A stretch of 64,000 bases of DNA from Cherax quadricarinatus. Lineage: Eukaryota; Arthropoda; Malacostraca; Decapoda; Parastacidae. The stretch spans positions 23,500,803-23,564,802 of the forward strand of contig NC_091352.1 of assembly GCF_038502225.1 (NCBI RefSeq). The letters are read 5' to 3'. Below, in pieces: positions 1-10,200 of the stretch. The first letter of the stretch is position 1; every line of letters begins with the position of its first letter. The position numbers and the translations under genes are program-made. Below the pieces are notes generated by a model. The model searched no databases and was not told where the DNA came from. It saw only the letters and a program-made list of their open reading frames with translations.

Positions 1-1036
1 AGCGTGGGGCTGACAGTAGAGCGTGGGGCTGACAGTAGAGCGTGAGGCTGACAGTAGAGCGTGGGGCTGACAGTAGAGCGTGGGGTTGACAGTAGAGCGT
101 GTGGCTGACAGTAGAGCGTGGGGCTGACAGTAGAGCGTGGGGCTGACAGTAGAGCGTGGGGCTGACAGTAGAGCGTGGGGCTGACAGTAGAGCGTGGGGC
201 TAACAGTTGAGAGTGGGGCTGACAGTAGAGCGTGGGGCTGATAGAAGAGCGTGGAGCTGTCAGTTGAGCGTGGGGTTGACAGTAGAGCGTGGGGTTGACA
301 GTAGAGCGTGGGGCTGACAGTAGATCGTGGGGGTGTCAGTAGAGCGTAGGACTGACAGAGCTTGGAGCTGACAGTAGAGCGTGGGGCTGACAGAAGAGCA
401 TGGGGGTGACAGTAGAGCGGGCGGTTAACAGTAGAGCGTGGGGTTGACAGCAGAACGTGGAGCTGACAGTAGATCGTGGGACTGACAGAAGAGCGTGGGG
501 CTGACAGTAGAGAGTGGGGCTGACAGAAGAGCGTGGGGCTGACAGTAGAGCGTGGGGCTCAGTATTAGAGCGTGGGGTTGACAGTAGAGCGTGGAGCTGA
601 CAGTAGAGCGTTAGGCTGACAGAAGAGCGTGGGGCTGACAGAGCGTGCGGTTAACAGTAGAGCGTGGGGTTGACAGTAGAACGTGGGGCTGACAGTAGAG
701 CGTGGAGCTGACAGTAGAGCATGGGGCTCAACATTAGAGCGTGGGGTTGACAGTAGAGCGTGGAGCTGTCAGTTGAGCGTGGGGCTGACAGTAGAGCGCG
801 GAGCTGTCAGTTGAGCGTGGGGTTGACAGTAGAGCGTGGGGTTGACAGTAGAGCGTGGGGTTGACAGTAGATCGTGGGGCTGTCAGTAGAGCGTGGGGTT
901 GACAGTAGATCGTAGGGCTGCCGGTAGAGTGTGTGGTTGACAGTAAAGCGTGGGGCTGACAGAGCGTGGAGCTGACAGTAGACCGTAGGGCTGACACTAG
1001 AGCGTGGGGCTGACAGTAGAGCCTGGGGCTGACAGT
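1..1036. repeat. 19-bp minisatellite array
   Basis: Tandem copies of a 19-bp unit close to AGCGTGGGGCTGACAGTAG run from the first base, so the array starts outside the window. About 54 copies are visible. Variants include ATCGTGGG, GTTGACAG, GCGGTTAACAG, and units shortened to GACAGAGCG. Order decays toward the right end, where the last units read CCTGGGGCTGACAG and then stop. Minus-strand open frames here (around 734-1091) are repeat translations rich in CQPHALLS and are not genes. Confidence 0.95.
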
Positions 1037-1420
1037 TTACACTCTCTAACATAAAAGATTCAGTACTAATACTGTTTGTATCACATTCCACCAGACACTA
1101 CCAGCTGCCATTCAACTGAATTCCTTCTCTCGGTCCAGCAGATGCAGCAGGAGGTCTGTTCTTACACTTCCCTCAAAGTCACATCGTCTATGGACTCAAA
1201 TTAAGCCTGACCAGCTAGATCGGTAGAGAATCGGACTCTCAATGTAAGGTTCGCCTCCCGGTCCACCATTCTGTTTTGTCTATATACCTTTATATGTCCT
1301 CGGGCCAAGGTAACACACATAGCTCTGTGCTGTGTGCTTGGTACTCGTAGGATTGGGTGTTCCTGTGGTTTAAGGCGTCATGTGGTTCTCGCTCACGATG
1401 GCGGCCAGTAGTGTTGTTAT

Positions 1421-1422
<2 letters not shown>
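1037..1422. other. Unique spacer with a weak tRNA-like segment
   Basis: No gene is visible. Around 1212-1269 the plus strand reads TAGATCGGTAGAG, then 20-odd bases later GGTTCGCCTCCCGG followed by TCCACCA. These resemble a tRNA D-arm/A box, a B box and an acceptor end. The anticodon stem does not pair convincingly, so I read it as a tRNA-derived SINE head or tRNA pseudogene. The rest shows no structure I recognise. Confidence 0.35.

Positions 1423-1490
<68 letters not shown>
1423..1490. repeat. (TA)n microsatellite, left of palindrome
   Basis: An uninterrupted 68-bp alternating AT tract. It lies just outside the left arm of the 1517-1952 palindrome and mirrors the tract at 1944-2016, so it is probably the TA tail of the left SINE copy. 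It produces a spurious IYIYIY open frame. Confidence 0.97.
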
Positions 1491-1493
<3 letters not shown>

Positions 1494-1534
1494 AGGAATT
1501 CGCGAGAGCATGCGAAATATACACAAACACTGAT

Positions 1535-1612
1535 CTCTGGCTGAAGGAGACTCGAACCTACGAACCTTAGGACAAGGTACGCAGTGCTTTACCAATCTAC
1601 CCACACTGGACC
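1535..1612 (-). repeat. tRNA-derived SINE head, left arm
   Basis: The minus strand reads GGGTAGATTGGTAAAGCACT (A-box/D-arm-like), a possible anticodon stem ACCTT/AAGGT, then GGTTCGAGTCTCC, a near-consensus Pol III B box. It is followed outward by a TA-rich tail. It mirrors 1857-1934. The lack of full cloverleaf pairing and the downstream tail favour a SINE over a functional tRNA gene. Confidence 0.65.
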
Positions 1613-1856
1613 AATACCTTGGCGTGTAGCAGAGCTACACGTTTGATCCAAGGCAGCCAGCTTTCAGGGAGAAGGCTTACAGCTTTTCATCTCATCCCCT
1701 GCATGCATCAGCCTTACTAGAGATTTGAACAATGCATTGTTCAAATCTCTAGTAAGGCTGATGCATGCAGGGGATGAGATGAAAAGCTGTAAGTCTTCTC
1801 CCTGAAAGCTGGCTGCCTTGGATCAAACGTGTAGCTCTGCTACACGCCAAGGTATT

Positions 1857-1934
1857 GGTCCAGTGTGGGTAGATTGGTAAAGCACTGCGTACCTTGTCCT
1901 AAGGTTCGTAGGTTCGAGTCTCCTTCAGCCAGAG
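1857..1934 (+). repeat. tRNA-derived SINE head, right arm
   Basis: Mirror copy of 1535-1612. The B-box-like GGTTCGAGTC lies at 1911-1920 and the A-box-like GGTAGATTGGTAAAGC about 40 bp upstream. The TA tract beginning at 1944 sits where a SINE tail would be. Confidence 0.65.
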
Positions 1935-1943
1935 ATCAGTGTT

Positions 1944-2016
<73 letters not shown>
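1944..2016. repeat. (TA)n microsatellite, right of palindrome
   Basis: Alternating TA with a single C interruption near 1970. It directly follows the right SINE-like head. Confidence 0.95.
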
Positions 2017-2020
<4 letters not shown>

Positions 2021-2539
2021 GCATGGCTGGTAACCAGTGCCTCCATTTGGAGTCAGAGGAACGAGTACACAGAGTTATCGCTACTTTGTTCCAGGTTGGC
2101 TATTGGAAATTTTATCAATTCATATTTATTATTGTTCTCGGCTGTGTCATAATAGATGAGTCGGTGTCGTAAAATTCTCATTTTCGCTGCTTGATTTATT
2201 CCAGGAATTTTCGGAATATCTCAGTTTCTGTATTTTAATGTTTACCTGAGATCATTGCTTCACCTGATTAATTATTTTATCATTCATATAGAAAAGTTTC
2301 TTTAAAAACTCGTGAATATTGGAAATTTAATGCAATCATAGTTTTTTTAAATTACAAGTGATAAAAATCTGTGTTAAATAAAATCTAAGAAATTCCATCC
2401 AGTTTCCAATATTCTTCAATGTTTGTTGATAAATGTTTTCGTAAATTTAAAAATATTTTAAGTGACAAATCCTAAAGATCAGTATAAATTTCAGAACTCA
2501 TTCATTTTTCCTCATAGTGGCAATCTCTAGCAACCAAAC
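2017..2539. other. AT-rich spacer, nothing recognised
   Basis: AT-rich sequence with scattered short A and T runs. Both strands have frequent stops, and I see no repeat, RNA gene or splice-linked coding segment. Confidence 0.6.
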
Positions 2540-2618
2540 CACGGGTGGAGTTCGAACCCGCGATCAGAGAGTCATAAAACTAGAGACCGACGCTCTAGCC
2601 ACTGGGCCAGCTGGCTAC
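2540..2618 (-). repeat. tRNA-derived SINE head
   Basis: On the minus strand TGGCCCAGTGGCTAGAGCG (2591-2609) matches the Pol III A-box consensus TRGYNNAGYGG. GGGTTCGAACTCC (2547-2559) is a strong B box about 40 bp downstream. Spacing and order fit a tRNA-derived SINE promoter. The anticodon arm is not well formed and no 3' trailer is evident, so a working tRNA gene is unlikely. Confidence 0.7.
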
Positions 2619-2894
2619 AATAAGATTCATCCAACTAGGTATATTTCTACACCATAGGAAGGTTAGCATAGGCCACCACTGTGACCACATAATAACATAA
2701 GAATCTCCCACAAACATAAGAATGGAGGAACACTGCAGCTAGTCTACAGGCCCACAATAGGAAGGTCCTTCTCAGACTCAATCATCCTTAATAAAAACAT
2801 TTAAAAAACCCATTCTCAATGCTCCTCAAGGAACAAGAAATGATAAACCTTCCAATGCATTTGTACAAATATTTTTAGTAAATCCGACAAGTTG
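2619..2894. other. Spacer with a dispersed-repeat-like segment
   Basis: Around 2690-2790 the sequence ACATAAGAATGGAGGAACACTG followed by CAGGCCCAC resembles, from memory, a dispersed repeat very common in decapod genomes. I cannot place its ends. The remainder is AT-rich without features. Confidence 0.3.
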
Positions 2895-2955
2895 ATAAAT
2901 TAGACACTTGCGCAAATTTGGGTAACTTTATTCTGGTAACGTTTCGCCAGCCAGT
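2895..2955 (-). repeat. Retroelement-like tail with GGCGAAACGT
   Basis: The minus strand reads CTGGCTGGCGAAACGTTA, then AGAATAAAGTTACCC, then GCGCAAGTGTC. This aligns base for base, with substitutions, to the arms of the foldback at 5270-5550 (GGATGGCGAAACGTCT, CAATAAAGATACCC, GCACATGTGTC). Both are therefore copies of one repeat family. The 60-bp minisatellite starts directly on its upstream side. Confidence 0.6.
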
Positions 2956-5059
2956 AGAGTACTGTTGGCACTATGTGTGTAATGATGCCAGGAGTGACAA
3001 CACAGTAGAGTATTGCTGGCACTAGGTGTGTGGTGGTGGTAGAGGGTAGCAGGAGTGACAACACATAGAGTATTGCTGGCACTAGGTGTGTGGTGGTGGT
3101 AGAGGGTAGCAGGAGTGACAACGCATAGAGTATTGCTGGCACTAGGTGTGTGGTGGTGGTAGAGGGTAGCAGGAGTGACAACACAGTAGAGTATTGCTGG
3201 CACTAGGTGTGTGGTGGTGGTAGAGGGTAGCAGGAGTGACAACACAGTAGAGTATTGCTGGCACTAGGTGTGTGGTTGTTGTAGAGGGTAGCAGGAGTGA
3301 CAACGCATAGAGTATTGCTGGCACTAGGTGTGTGGTGGTTGTAGAGGGTAGCAGGAGTGACAACGCATAGAGTATTGCTGGCACTAGGTATGTGGTGGTG
3401 GTAGAGGGTAGCAGGAGTGACAACACATTAAAGCACTGCTGGCACTAGGTGTGTGGTGGTGGTAGAGGGTAGCAGGAGTGACAACACAGTAGAGTATTGC
3501 TGGCACTAGGTGTGTGGTGGTGGTAGAGGGTAGCAGGAGTGACAACGCATAGAGTATTGCTGGCACTAGGTGTGTGGTGGTTGTAGAGGGTAGCAGGAGT
3601 GACAACACATAGAGTATTGCTGGCACTAGGTGTGTGGTGGTGGTAGAGGGTAGCAGGAGTGACAACACATAGAGTATTGCTGGCACTAGGTGTGTGGTGG
3701 TGGTAGAGGGTAGCAGGAGTGACAACGCATAGAGTATTGCTGGCACTAAGTGTGTGGTGGTGGTAGAGGGTAGCAGGAGTGACAACACAGTAGAGTATTG
3801 CTGGCACTAGGTGTGTGGTGGTGGTAGAGGGTAGCAGGAGTGACAACACAGTAGAGTATTGCTGGCACTAGGTGTGTGGTTGTTGTAGAGGGTAGCAGGA
3901 GTGACAACGCATAGAGTATTGCTGGCACTAGGTGTGTGGTGGTTGTAGAGGGTAGCAGGAGTGACAACGCATAGAGTATTGCTGGCACTAGGTGTGTGGT
4001 TGTTGTAGAGGGTAGCAGGAGTGACAACGCATAGAGTATTGCTGGCACTAGGTGTGTGGTGGTTGTAGAGGGTAGCAGGAGTGACAACGCATAGAGTATT
4101 GCTGGCACTAGGTGTGTGGTGGTGGTAGAGGGTAGCAGGAGTGACAACACATTAAAGCACTGCTGGCACTAGGTGTGTGGTGGTGGTAGAGGGTAGCAGG
4201 AGTGACAACACAGTAGAGTATTGCTGGCACTAGGTGTGTGGTTGTTGTAGAGGGTAGCAGGAGTGACAACGCATAGAGTATTGCTGGCACTAGGTGTGTG
4301 GTGGTTGTAGAGGGTAGCAGGAGTGACAACGCATAGAGTATTGCTGGCACTAGGTGTGTGGTGGTGGTAGAGGGTAGCAGGAGTGACAACACATTAAAGC
4401 ACTGCTGGCACTAGGTGTGTGGTGGTGGTAGAGGGTAGCAGGAGTGACAACACAGTAGAGTATTGCTGGCACTAGGTGTGTGGTGGTGGTAGAGGGTAGG
4501 AGGAGTGACAACGCATAGAGTATTGCTGGCACTAGGTGTGTTGTGGTTGTAGAGGGTAGCAGGAGTGACAACACATAGAGTATTGCTGGCACTAGGTGTG
4601 TGGTGGTGGTAGAGGGTAGCAGGAGTGACAACACATTAAAACACTGCTGGCACTAGGTGTGTGGTGGTGGTAGAGGGTAGCAGGAGTGACAACACATTAA
4701 AGCACTGCTGGCACTAGGTGTGTGGTGGTGGTAGAGGGTAGCAGGAGTGACAACACAGTAGAGTATTGCTGGCACTAGGTGTGTGGTGGCGGTAGAGGGT
4801 AGCAGGAGTGACAACACAGTAGAGTATTGCTGGCACTAGGTGTGTGGTGGTGGTAGAGGGTAGCAGGAGTGACAACACAGTAGAGTATTGCTGGCACTAG
4901 GTGTGTGGTGGTTGTAGAGGGTAGCAGGAGTGACAACACAGTAGAGTATTGCTGGCACTAGGTGTGTGGTGGTGGTAGAGGGTAGCAGGAGTGACAACAC
5001 AGTAGAGTACTGCTGGCACTAGGTGTGTGGTGGTGGTAGAGGGTCGCAGGAGTGACAAC
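2956..5059. repeat. 60-61-bp minisatellite, about 34 copies
   Basis: Tandem units of 60 or 61 bp include TATTGCTGGCACTAGGTGTG, then a GTGGTGGTGGTAGAGGG core, then TAGCAGGAGTGACAAC. Junction variants are CGCATAGAG, CACAGTAGAG and CACATTAAAGC. GTTGTTGTAG and GTGGTTGTAG are common inner variants. The first unit is shorter and divergent. The variant order repeats in blocks (for example around the ACATTAAAGC junctions near 3425, 4150, 4390, 4635 and 4695), indicating multi-unit duplications. Minus-strand open frames reading TTTTHLVPAILY are translations of the repeat. Confidence 0.97.
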
Positions 5060-5226
5060 TAACAACCTCCACCACTAACATCAAACTGTAGAATGATATA
5101 CAATGTACATTGGCCAGGTCATGTTAACTTTACGACGGAATCAATTGTAGAATTCAGAAATCAGTAATTTAAAATTCAGAAATCAATGAATGTTACATTA
5201 CCATCATTGTAAATTGTTTAGTAAAC
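5060..5226. other. Short unique spacer
   Basis: AT-rich, with a short internal repeat AATTCAGAAATCA near 5152 and 5173. Nothing else recognised. Confidence 0.6.
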
Positions 5227-5564
5227 ACCAATAGTGCTGTGTACGAATGGTATATAATACCGACAAGATGAGAGTAAGACACATGTGCAACATCTGGGTA
5301 TCTTTATTGTAGACGTTTCGCCATCCAGTGGCTTTATCAATACAAATTCTAGGACATAACTTGAAGACAGTAGAACTATGTACAGAAGATGAGGTAATCA
5401 GTCCCTCAACCTAAGGGACTGATTACCTCATCTTCTGTACATAGTTCTACTGTCTTCAAGTTATGTCCTAGAATTTGTATTGATAAAGCCACTGGATGGC
5501 GAAACGTCTACAATAAAGATACCCAGATGTTGCACATGTGTCTTACTCTCACCAATAGTGCTGT
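5227..5564. mobile_element. Foldback insertion with 14-bp target-site duplication
   Basis: The 14-bp sequence ACCAATAGTGCTGT occurs at 5227-5240 and again at 5551-5564, bracketing an insert of 310 bp. Inside are perfect 137-bp inverted arms (5270-5406 and 5414-5550) around a 7-bp loop, plus 29 bp outside the left arm only. Reading outward, each arm contains GCCACTGGATGGCGAAACGT and then CAATAAAG, the family tail also seen at 2895-2955. The flanking direct repeat shows this is a real insertion and not an assembly fold. The element encodes no protein. Confidence 0.9.
5480..5520 (+). ncRNA. Hammerhead-like degenerate core (tentative)
   Basis: TTGATAAA, a 4-bp stem GCCA/TGGC with loop CTGGA, then GAAACGTC follows the layout of a hammerhead ribozyme core (CUGANGA, stem II, GAAA, cleavage triplet). 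Two core positions differ from CUGANGA, so activity is doubtful. Penelope-like retroelements are known to carry minimal hammerhead motifs. The same sequence is present inverted near 5300-5340. Confidence 0.3.
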
Positions 5565-5649
5565 CCGAAACCTGGACCCATTTTTTAACTCACCGACCGT
5601 CTACCACCTAGGCAGGGTCAACTGAAAAAAAAAAGAAAAAAAAATAATT
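5565..5649. other. Spacer with A-rich tract
   Basis: Contains an A-rich tract at about 5623-5647 broken by G and T. It lies just outside the minus-strand non-LTR remnant, at its 3' side. Confidence 0.5.
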
Positions 5650-6680
5650 TGCTTTCACTCGCTCAATCACCGCCCTGCCAGAAGTGCTATGACATCACAG
5701 TTCAAATAGCCCTTTGAACTACAGCATCCTCGTGTGTTTATCAGAGGTCAGGTACTGTATTTCCATCTCGACGACTGACTGGCTTCCATGAATCCCTTCA
5801 TAATAGTTACCATTTTCCCGCTCCATAAATATCTCAAACAAACAAACGAAAATCACTTGCCTCCACACCCATGTAACATTCACACAGTCTTATTGTATGG
5901 TCCAGTCTTTAGCATCCCGTCCCCCACCCCCTTGCAACCATTTATTGGACGCTTCCTAAAACTCCTTCCCTCGACCCCAAATTTATATCTCCCAGTCATT
6001 CTACTTTACCCATCTTCTGACAGTGTTCAAACCATCTTAATAAGCTCTCCATGCCCTTCTCCACGTACCAAAATCTCCTCAAAATATTCACACCAGACAC
6101 CACCCTCAAACACAATATCTCTTATGCCTAACCTCTTTGCTGCAACATTTAAAACCTATGATTTCAAACCATGTTATAGTGTTGACACCAAAATATTCTG
6201 GTACTATTCTCCTTATTTTTCCTCCATAGATAGTTCTTTTCACCAATCAATTCTCTCTCAGATATCTGATCACACTGATATCATCCATAGTCTTTCCCTC
6301 AAATCTGAAGTCTGCGCTTTCATTGCCTAGATTTTTTTTTTTTTGCAACTCAGTATCTTACTGTTTCTATGTTTACTTTCAATTTTCCTTTTTGTTTTAC
6401 AGACTTTCTTAAACTCCTCGACCACTCTGAAACTTTTCTTAAGAATCTCCCAAAAGAACTGTGTCATCGGCAAAAAGCAACTGTAACAACTGCTACTTTG
6501 CATTAAATTCGTTATCTTCTGATTCTACACCTCTGCTAACACCTTAGCATTGACTTCTACAGCGCAATCTATAGAAACGTAAAACATTCATAGTGGCATA
6601 CTACATCCTTGCCTAAGGCCTAACTTTTCTCTGCTGAAGCTTCTGTCACTTTCTTCTCCTATCCACTCTATTAATATTTT
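5650..6680 (-). pseudogene. Decayed non-LTR retrotransposon reverse transcriptase
   Basis: Minus-strand translation gives ordered reverse transcriptase landmarks in broken frames. GLRQGCSMPL (RT motif B) is at 6603-6620 and continues after a stop as MFYVSIDCAVEVNAKVL. QLLFADDT (motif C, FADD) is at 6460-6483 in another frame, then VVEEFKKVC. EKGMESLLRWFEH ends near 6023, matching the C-terminal region of LINE-like ORF2 proteins. Stops and at least one frameshift lie between motifs. The segment from 5650 to about 5900 looks like the element's 3' noncoding part. The plus-strand open frame at 5788-6330 is its antisense shadow. Confidence 0.8.
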
Positions 6681-6952
6681 TTTCTAAATCCATAAATGCA
6701 ACGAAAACTGTTCATTTACATGATACAATGTAAACACGGTTTCCACAGTTTATTCCTCAATAATTCTTACTCACTATTGTCCTCTTTTACCAATCATTGG
6801 TTACCTTCTCTTCTTTCAGTCACATGACGAACATACACGTACACGAACACACACGAGCTATTTCCTAAATGCTTTAATTAACATTTCCCATTCTTTCTAC
6901 ATACTAACCCCATCCACTTCCCTCACTCTCACTTCTGGATCTTCCTGACACA
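6681..6952. other. AT-rich spacer, nothing recognised
   Basis: Possibly more of the decayed retroelement, since its upstream coding part would lie here, but I find no motif. A short CACGTACACGAACACACACG run lies near 6835. Confidence 0.45.
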
Positions 6953-7024
6953 TACAGTTCAGCCCAGCGGTCTGGAGTTTTGCGACTCGCTTGCCGTGAG
7001 TTCCATCCCCGCCCGTACTCTGGT
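6953..7024 (+). repeat. tRNA-derived SINE head (weak)
   Basis: CAGCCCAGCGG resembles a Pol III A box, and GAGTTCCATCCCCGCCCG about 40 bp downstream resembles a mutated B box. The layout matches SINE heads I recall from decapods. Too diverged for a tRNA gene. Confidence 0.45.
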
Positions 7025-7262
7025 TTATTAGGCTTTTTAAATATTAATTGTTATTGAAAAGAGCTGTTCGTTTTTCATGCGGAAAATATTAAGGAAAACT
7101 AAACTAATATTCGAAGATAAAAAAAGAGAAAATGGTTAAATCAATTTACAGGAAAATTTTAACACCATTAATAAATAAGTCACTAAACAAAATCAGAAAT
7201 ATTAAACAATAACAGTGACTATATGAAGACCAGAAACCCAAACAAAGTTTGACAGAATACAG
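7025..7262. other. AT-rich left flank of the 27-bp array
   Basis: AT-rich unique sequence up to CAGTTTGTTATGG. Its last bases (TTGTTATGGATCAG) already resemble a mutated array unit. The LTR sequence missing from the right-hand end of the array is not visible here. Confidence 0.6.
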
Positions 7263-10200
7263 TTTGTTATGGATCAGTTCAGACCACCATTGTTGCTAGT
7301 TCAGTTCAGACCACCATTGTTGCTAGTTCAGTTCAGATCACCATTGTTGCTGGATCAGTTCAGATCACCATTGTTGCTGGTTCAGTTCAGACCACCATTG
7401 TTGCTGGTTCAGTTCAGATCACCATTGTTGCTGGTTCAGTTCAGACCACCATTGTTGCTGGTTCAGTTCAGATCACCATTGTTGCTGGTTCAGTTCAGAC
7501 CACCATTGTTGCTAGTTCAGTTCAGATCACCATTGTTGCTGGTTCAGTTCAGACCACCATTGTTGCTGGTTCAGTTCAGACCACCATTGTTGCTGGTTCA
7601 GTTCAGAACACCATTGTTGCTGGTTCAGTTCAGACCACCATTGTTGCTGGTTCAGTTCAGATCACCATTGTTGCTGGTTCAGTTCAGACCACCATTGTTG
7701 CTGGTTATGTTCAGATCACCATTGTTGCTGGTTCAGTTCAGACCACCATTGTTGCTAGTTCAGTTCAGATCACCATTGTTGCTGGTTCAGTTCAGATCAC
7801 CATTGTTGCTGGTTCAGTTCAGATCACCATTGTTGCTGGTTCAGTTCAGACCACCATTGTTGCTGGTTCAGTTCAGACCACCATTGTTGCTGGTTCAGTT
7901 CAGATCACCATTGTTGCTGGTTCAATTCAGATCACCATTGTTGCTGGTTCAGTTCAGATCACCATTGTTGCTGGTTCAGTTAAGATCACCATTGTTGCTG
8001 GTTCAGTTCAGATCACCATTGTTGCTGGATCAGTTCAGACCACCATTGTTGCTGGTTCAGTTCTGATCACCATAGTTGCTGGTTCAGTTCAGATCACCAT
8101 TATTGCTGGTTCAGTTCAGACCACCATTATTGCTGGTTCAGTTCAGACCACCATTGTTGCTAGTTCAGTTCAGACCACCATTGTTGCTAGTTCAGTTCAG
8201 ACCACCATTGTTGCTAGTTCAGTTCAGACCACAATTGTTGCTAGTTCAGTTCAGACCACCATTGTTGCTAGTTCAGTTCAGACCACCATTGTTGCTAGTT
8301 CAGTTCAGACCAATATTGTTGCTAGTTCAGTTCAGACCACCATTGTTGCTAGTTCAGTTCAGACCACCGTTATTGCTAGTTCAGTTCAGACCACCGTTGT
8401 TGCTGGTTCAGATCAGACCACCATTGCTGCTAGTTCAGTTCAGACCACCATTGTTGCTAGTTCAGTTCAGACCACCATTGTTGCTAGTTCAGTTCAGACC
8501 ACCATTGTTGCTAGTTCAGTTCAGACCACCATTGTTGCTAGTTCAGTTCAGACCACCATTATTGCTAGTTCAGTTCAGACCACCATTGTTGCTAGTTCAG
8601 TTCAGATCACCATTATTGCTAGTTCAGTTCAGACCACCATTATTGCTAGTTCAGTTCAGACCACCTTTGTTGCTGGTTCAGTTCAGACCACCATTGTTGC
8701 TAGTTCAGTTCAGACCACCATTATAGCTAGTTCAGTTCAGACCACCATTATTGCTAGTTCGGTTACGACCACCATTATTGCTAGTTCAGTTCCGACCACC
8801 ATTATTGCTAGTTCAGTACAGACAACCGTTGTTGCTGGTTCAGTTCAGACCACCGTTGTTGCTGGTTCAGTTCAGACCATTATTGTTGCTAGTTCAGTTC
8901 AGACCATTATTGTTGCTAGTTCAGTTCAGACCATTATTGTTGCTAGTTCAGTTCAGACCATTACTGTTGTAAGTTCAGTTCAGACCACCATTGTTGCTAG
9001 TTCAGTTCAGGCCACCATTGTTGCTGGTTCAGTTCAGACCACCATTGTTGCTAGTTCAGTTCAGAACACCATTGTTGCTAGTTCAGTTCAGGCCACCATT
9101 GTTGCCAGTTCAGTTCAGACCACCATGTTGCTAGCTCAGTTCAGACCACCATTGTTGCTAGTTCAGTTCAGGCCACCGTTGTTGCTAGTTCAGTTCAGAC
9201 CACCATTGTTGCTAGTTCAGTTCAGACCACCATTGTTGCTAGTTCAGTTCAGACCACCATTGTTGCTAGTTCAGTTCAGACCACCATTGTTGCTAGTTCA
9301 GTTCAGACCACCATTGTTGCTAGTTCACTTCAGACCACCATTGTTGCTAGTTCAGTTCAGACCACCATTGTTGCTAGTTCAGTTCAGACCACCATTGTTG
9401 CTAGTTCAGTTCAGACCACCATTATTGCTAGTTCAGTTCAGACCATCAATTTTGCTAGTTCAGTTCAGACCACCATTGTTGCTAGTTCAGTTCAGAAAAA
9501 CATTGTTGCTAGTTCAGTTCAGACCACCATTGTTGCTAGTTCTGTTTAGACAACCATTGTTGCTAGTTCAGTTCAGACCACCATCATTGCTAGTTCATTT
9601 CAGACCACCATTGTTGCTAGTTCAGTTCAGACAACCATTATTGCTAGTTCAGTTCAGACCACCATTTTTGCTAGTTCAGTTCAGACCACCATTGTTGCTA
9701 GTTCAGTTCAGACCACAATAATTGCTAGTTCAGTTCAGACCACCGTTGTTGCTAGTTCAGTTCAGACCACCATTGTTGCTAGTTCAGTTCAGACCACCAT
9801 TGTTGCTAGTTCAGTTCAGACCACCATTGTTGCTAGTTCAGTTCAGACCACCATTGTTGCTAGTTCAGTTCAGACCACCATTGTTGCTAGTTCAGTTCAG
9901 ACCACCATTGTTGCTGGTTCAGTTCAGATCACCATTGTTGCTGGTTCAGTTCAGACCACCATTGTTGCTAGTTCAGTTCAGATCACCATTGTTGCTGGTT
10001 CAGTTCAGACCACCATTGTTGCTAGTTCAGTTCAGACCACCATTGTTGCTAGTTCAGTTCAGATAAATATTGTTGCTAGTTCAGTTCAAACCACCATTAT
10101 TGCAAGTTCAGTTCAAAACACCGTTATTGCTAGTTCAGTTCAGACCACCGTTGTTGCTGGTTCAGATCAGACCACCATTGTTGCTAGTTCAGTTCAGACC

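Larger units (their letters stand above)
1517..1952. repeat. 436-bp palindrome (foldback)
   Basis: Two arms of about 218 bp (1517-1734 and 1735-1952) are reverse complements with no spacer. The centre is AATGCATT at 1731-1738. I see one mismatch in the core of the arms (GGCTTAC against GTAAGT near 1665 and 1800). Each arm holds a tRNA-like head pointing outward and ends in a TA tract. This is either two SINE copies head to head or a foldback element. A perfect no-loop palindrome can also be an assembly or amplification artefact. Confidence 0.9.

Noticed and set aside
1212..1269. Functional tRNA gene (also at 1857, 2540 and 6953)
   Set aside because: A and B boxes are present but anticodon and acceptor stems do not pair properly, and SINE-type tails follow.
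1290..2152. Open frames with IYIYIY stretches
   Set aside because: Translation of (TA)n tracts inside a palindrome; the two frames are mirror copies of the same SINE-like arm.
734..4634. Minus-strand open frames in the 19-bp and 60-bp minisatellites
   Set aside because: Pure translations of tandem repeats. The same peptide appears shifted between frames and no unique sequence is encoded.
5788..6330. Plus-strand 180-codon open frame
   Set aside because: It is antisense to a decayed reverse transcriptase whose motifs read on the minus strand, and it matches no family.
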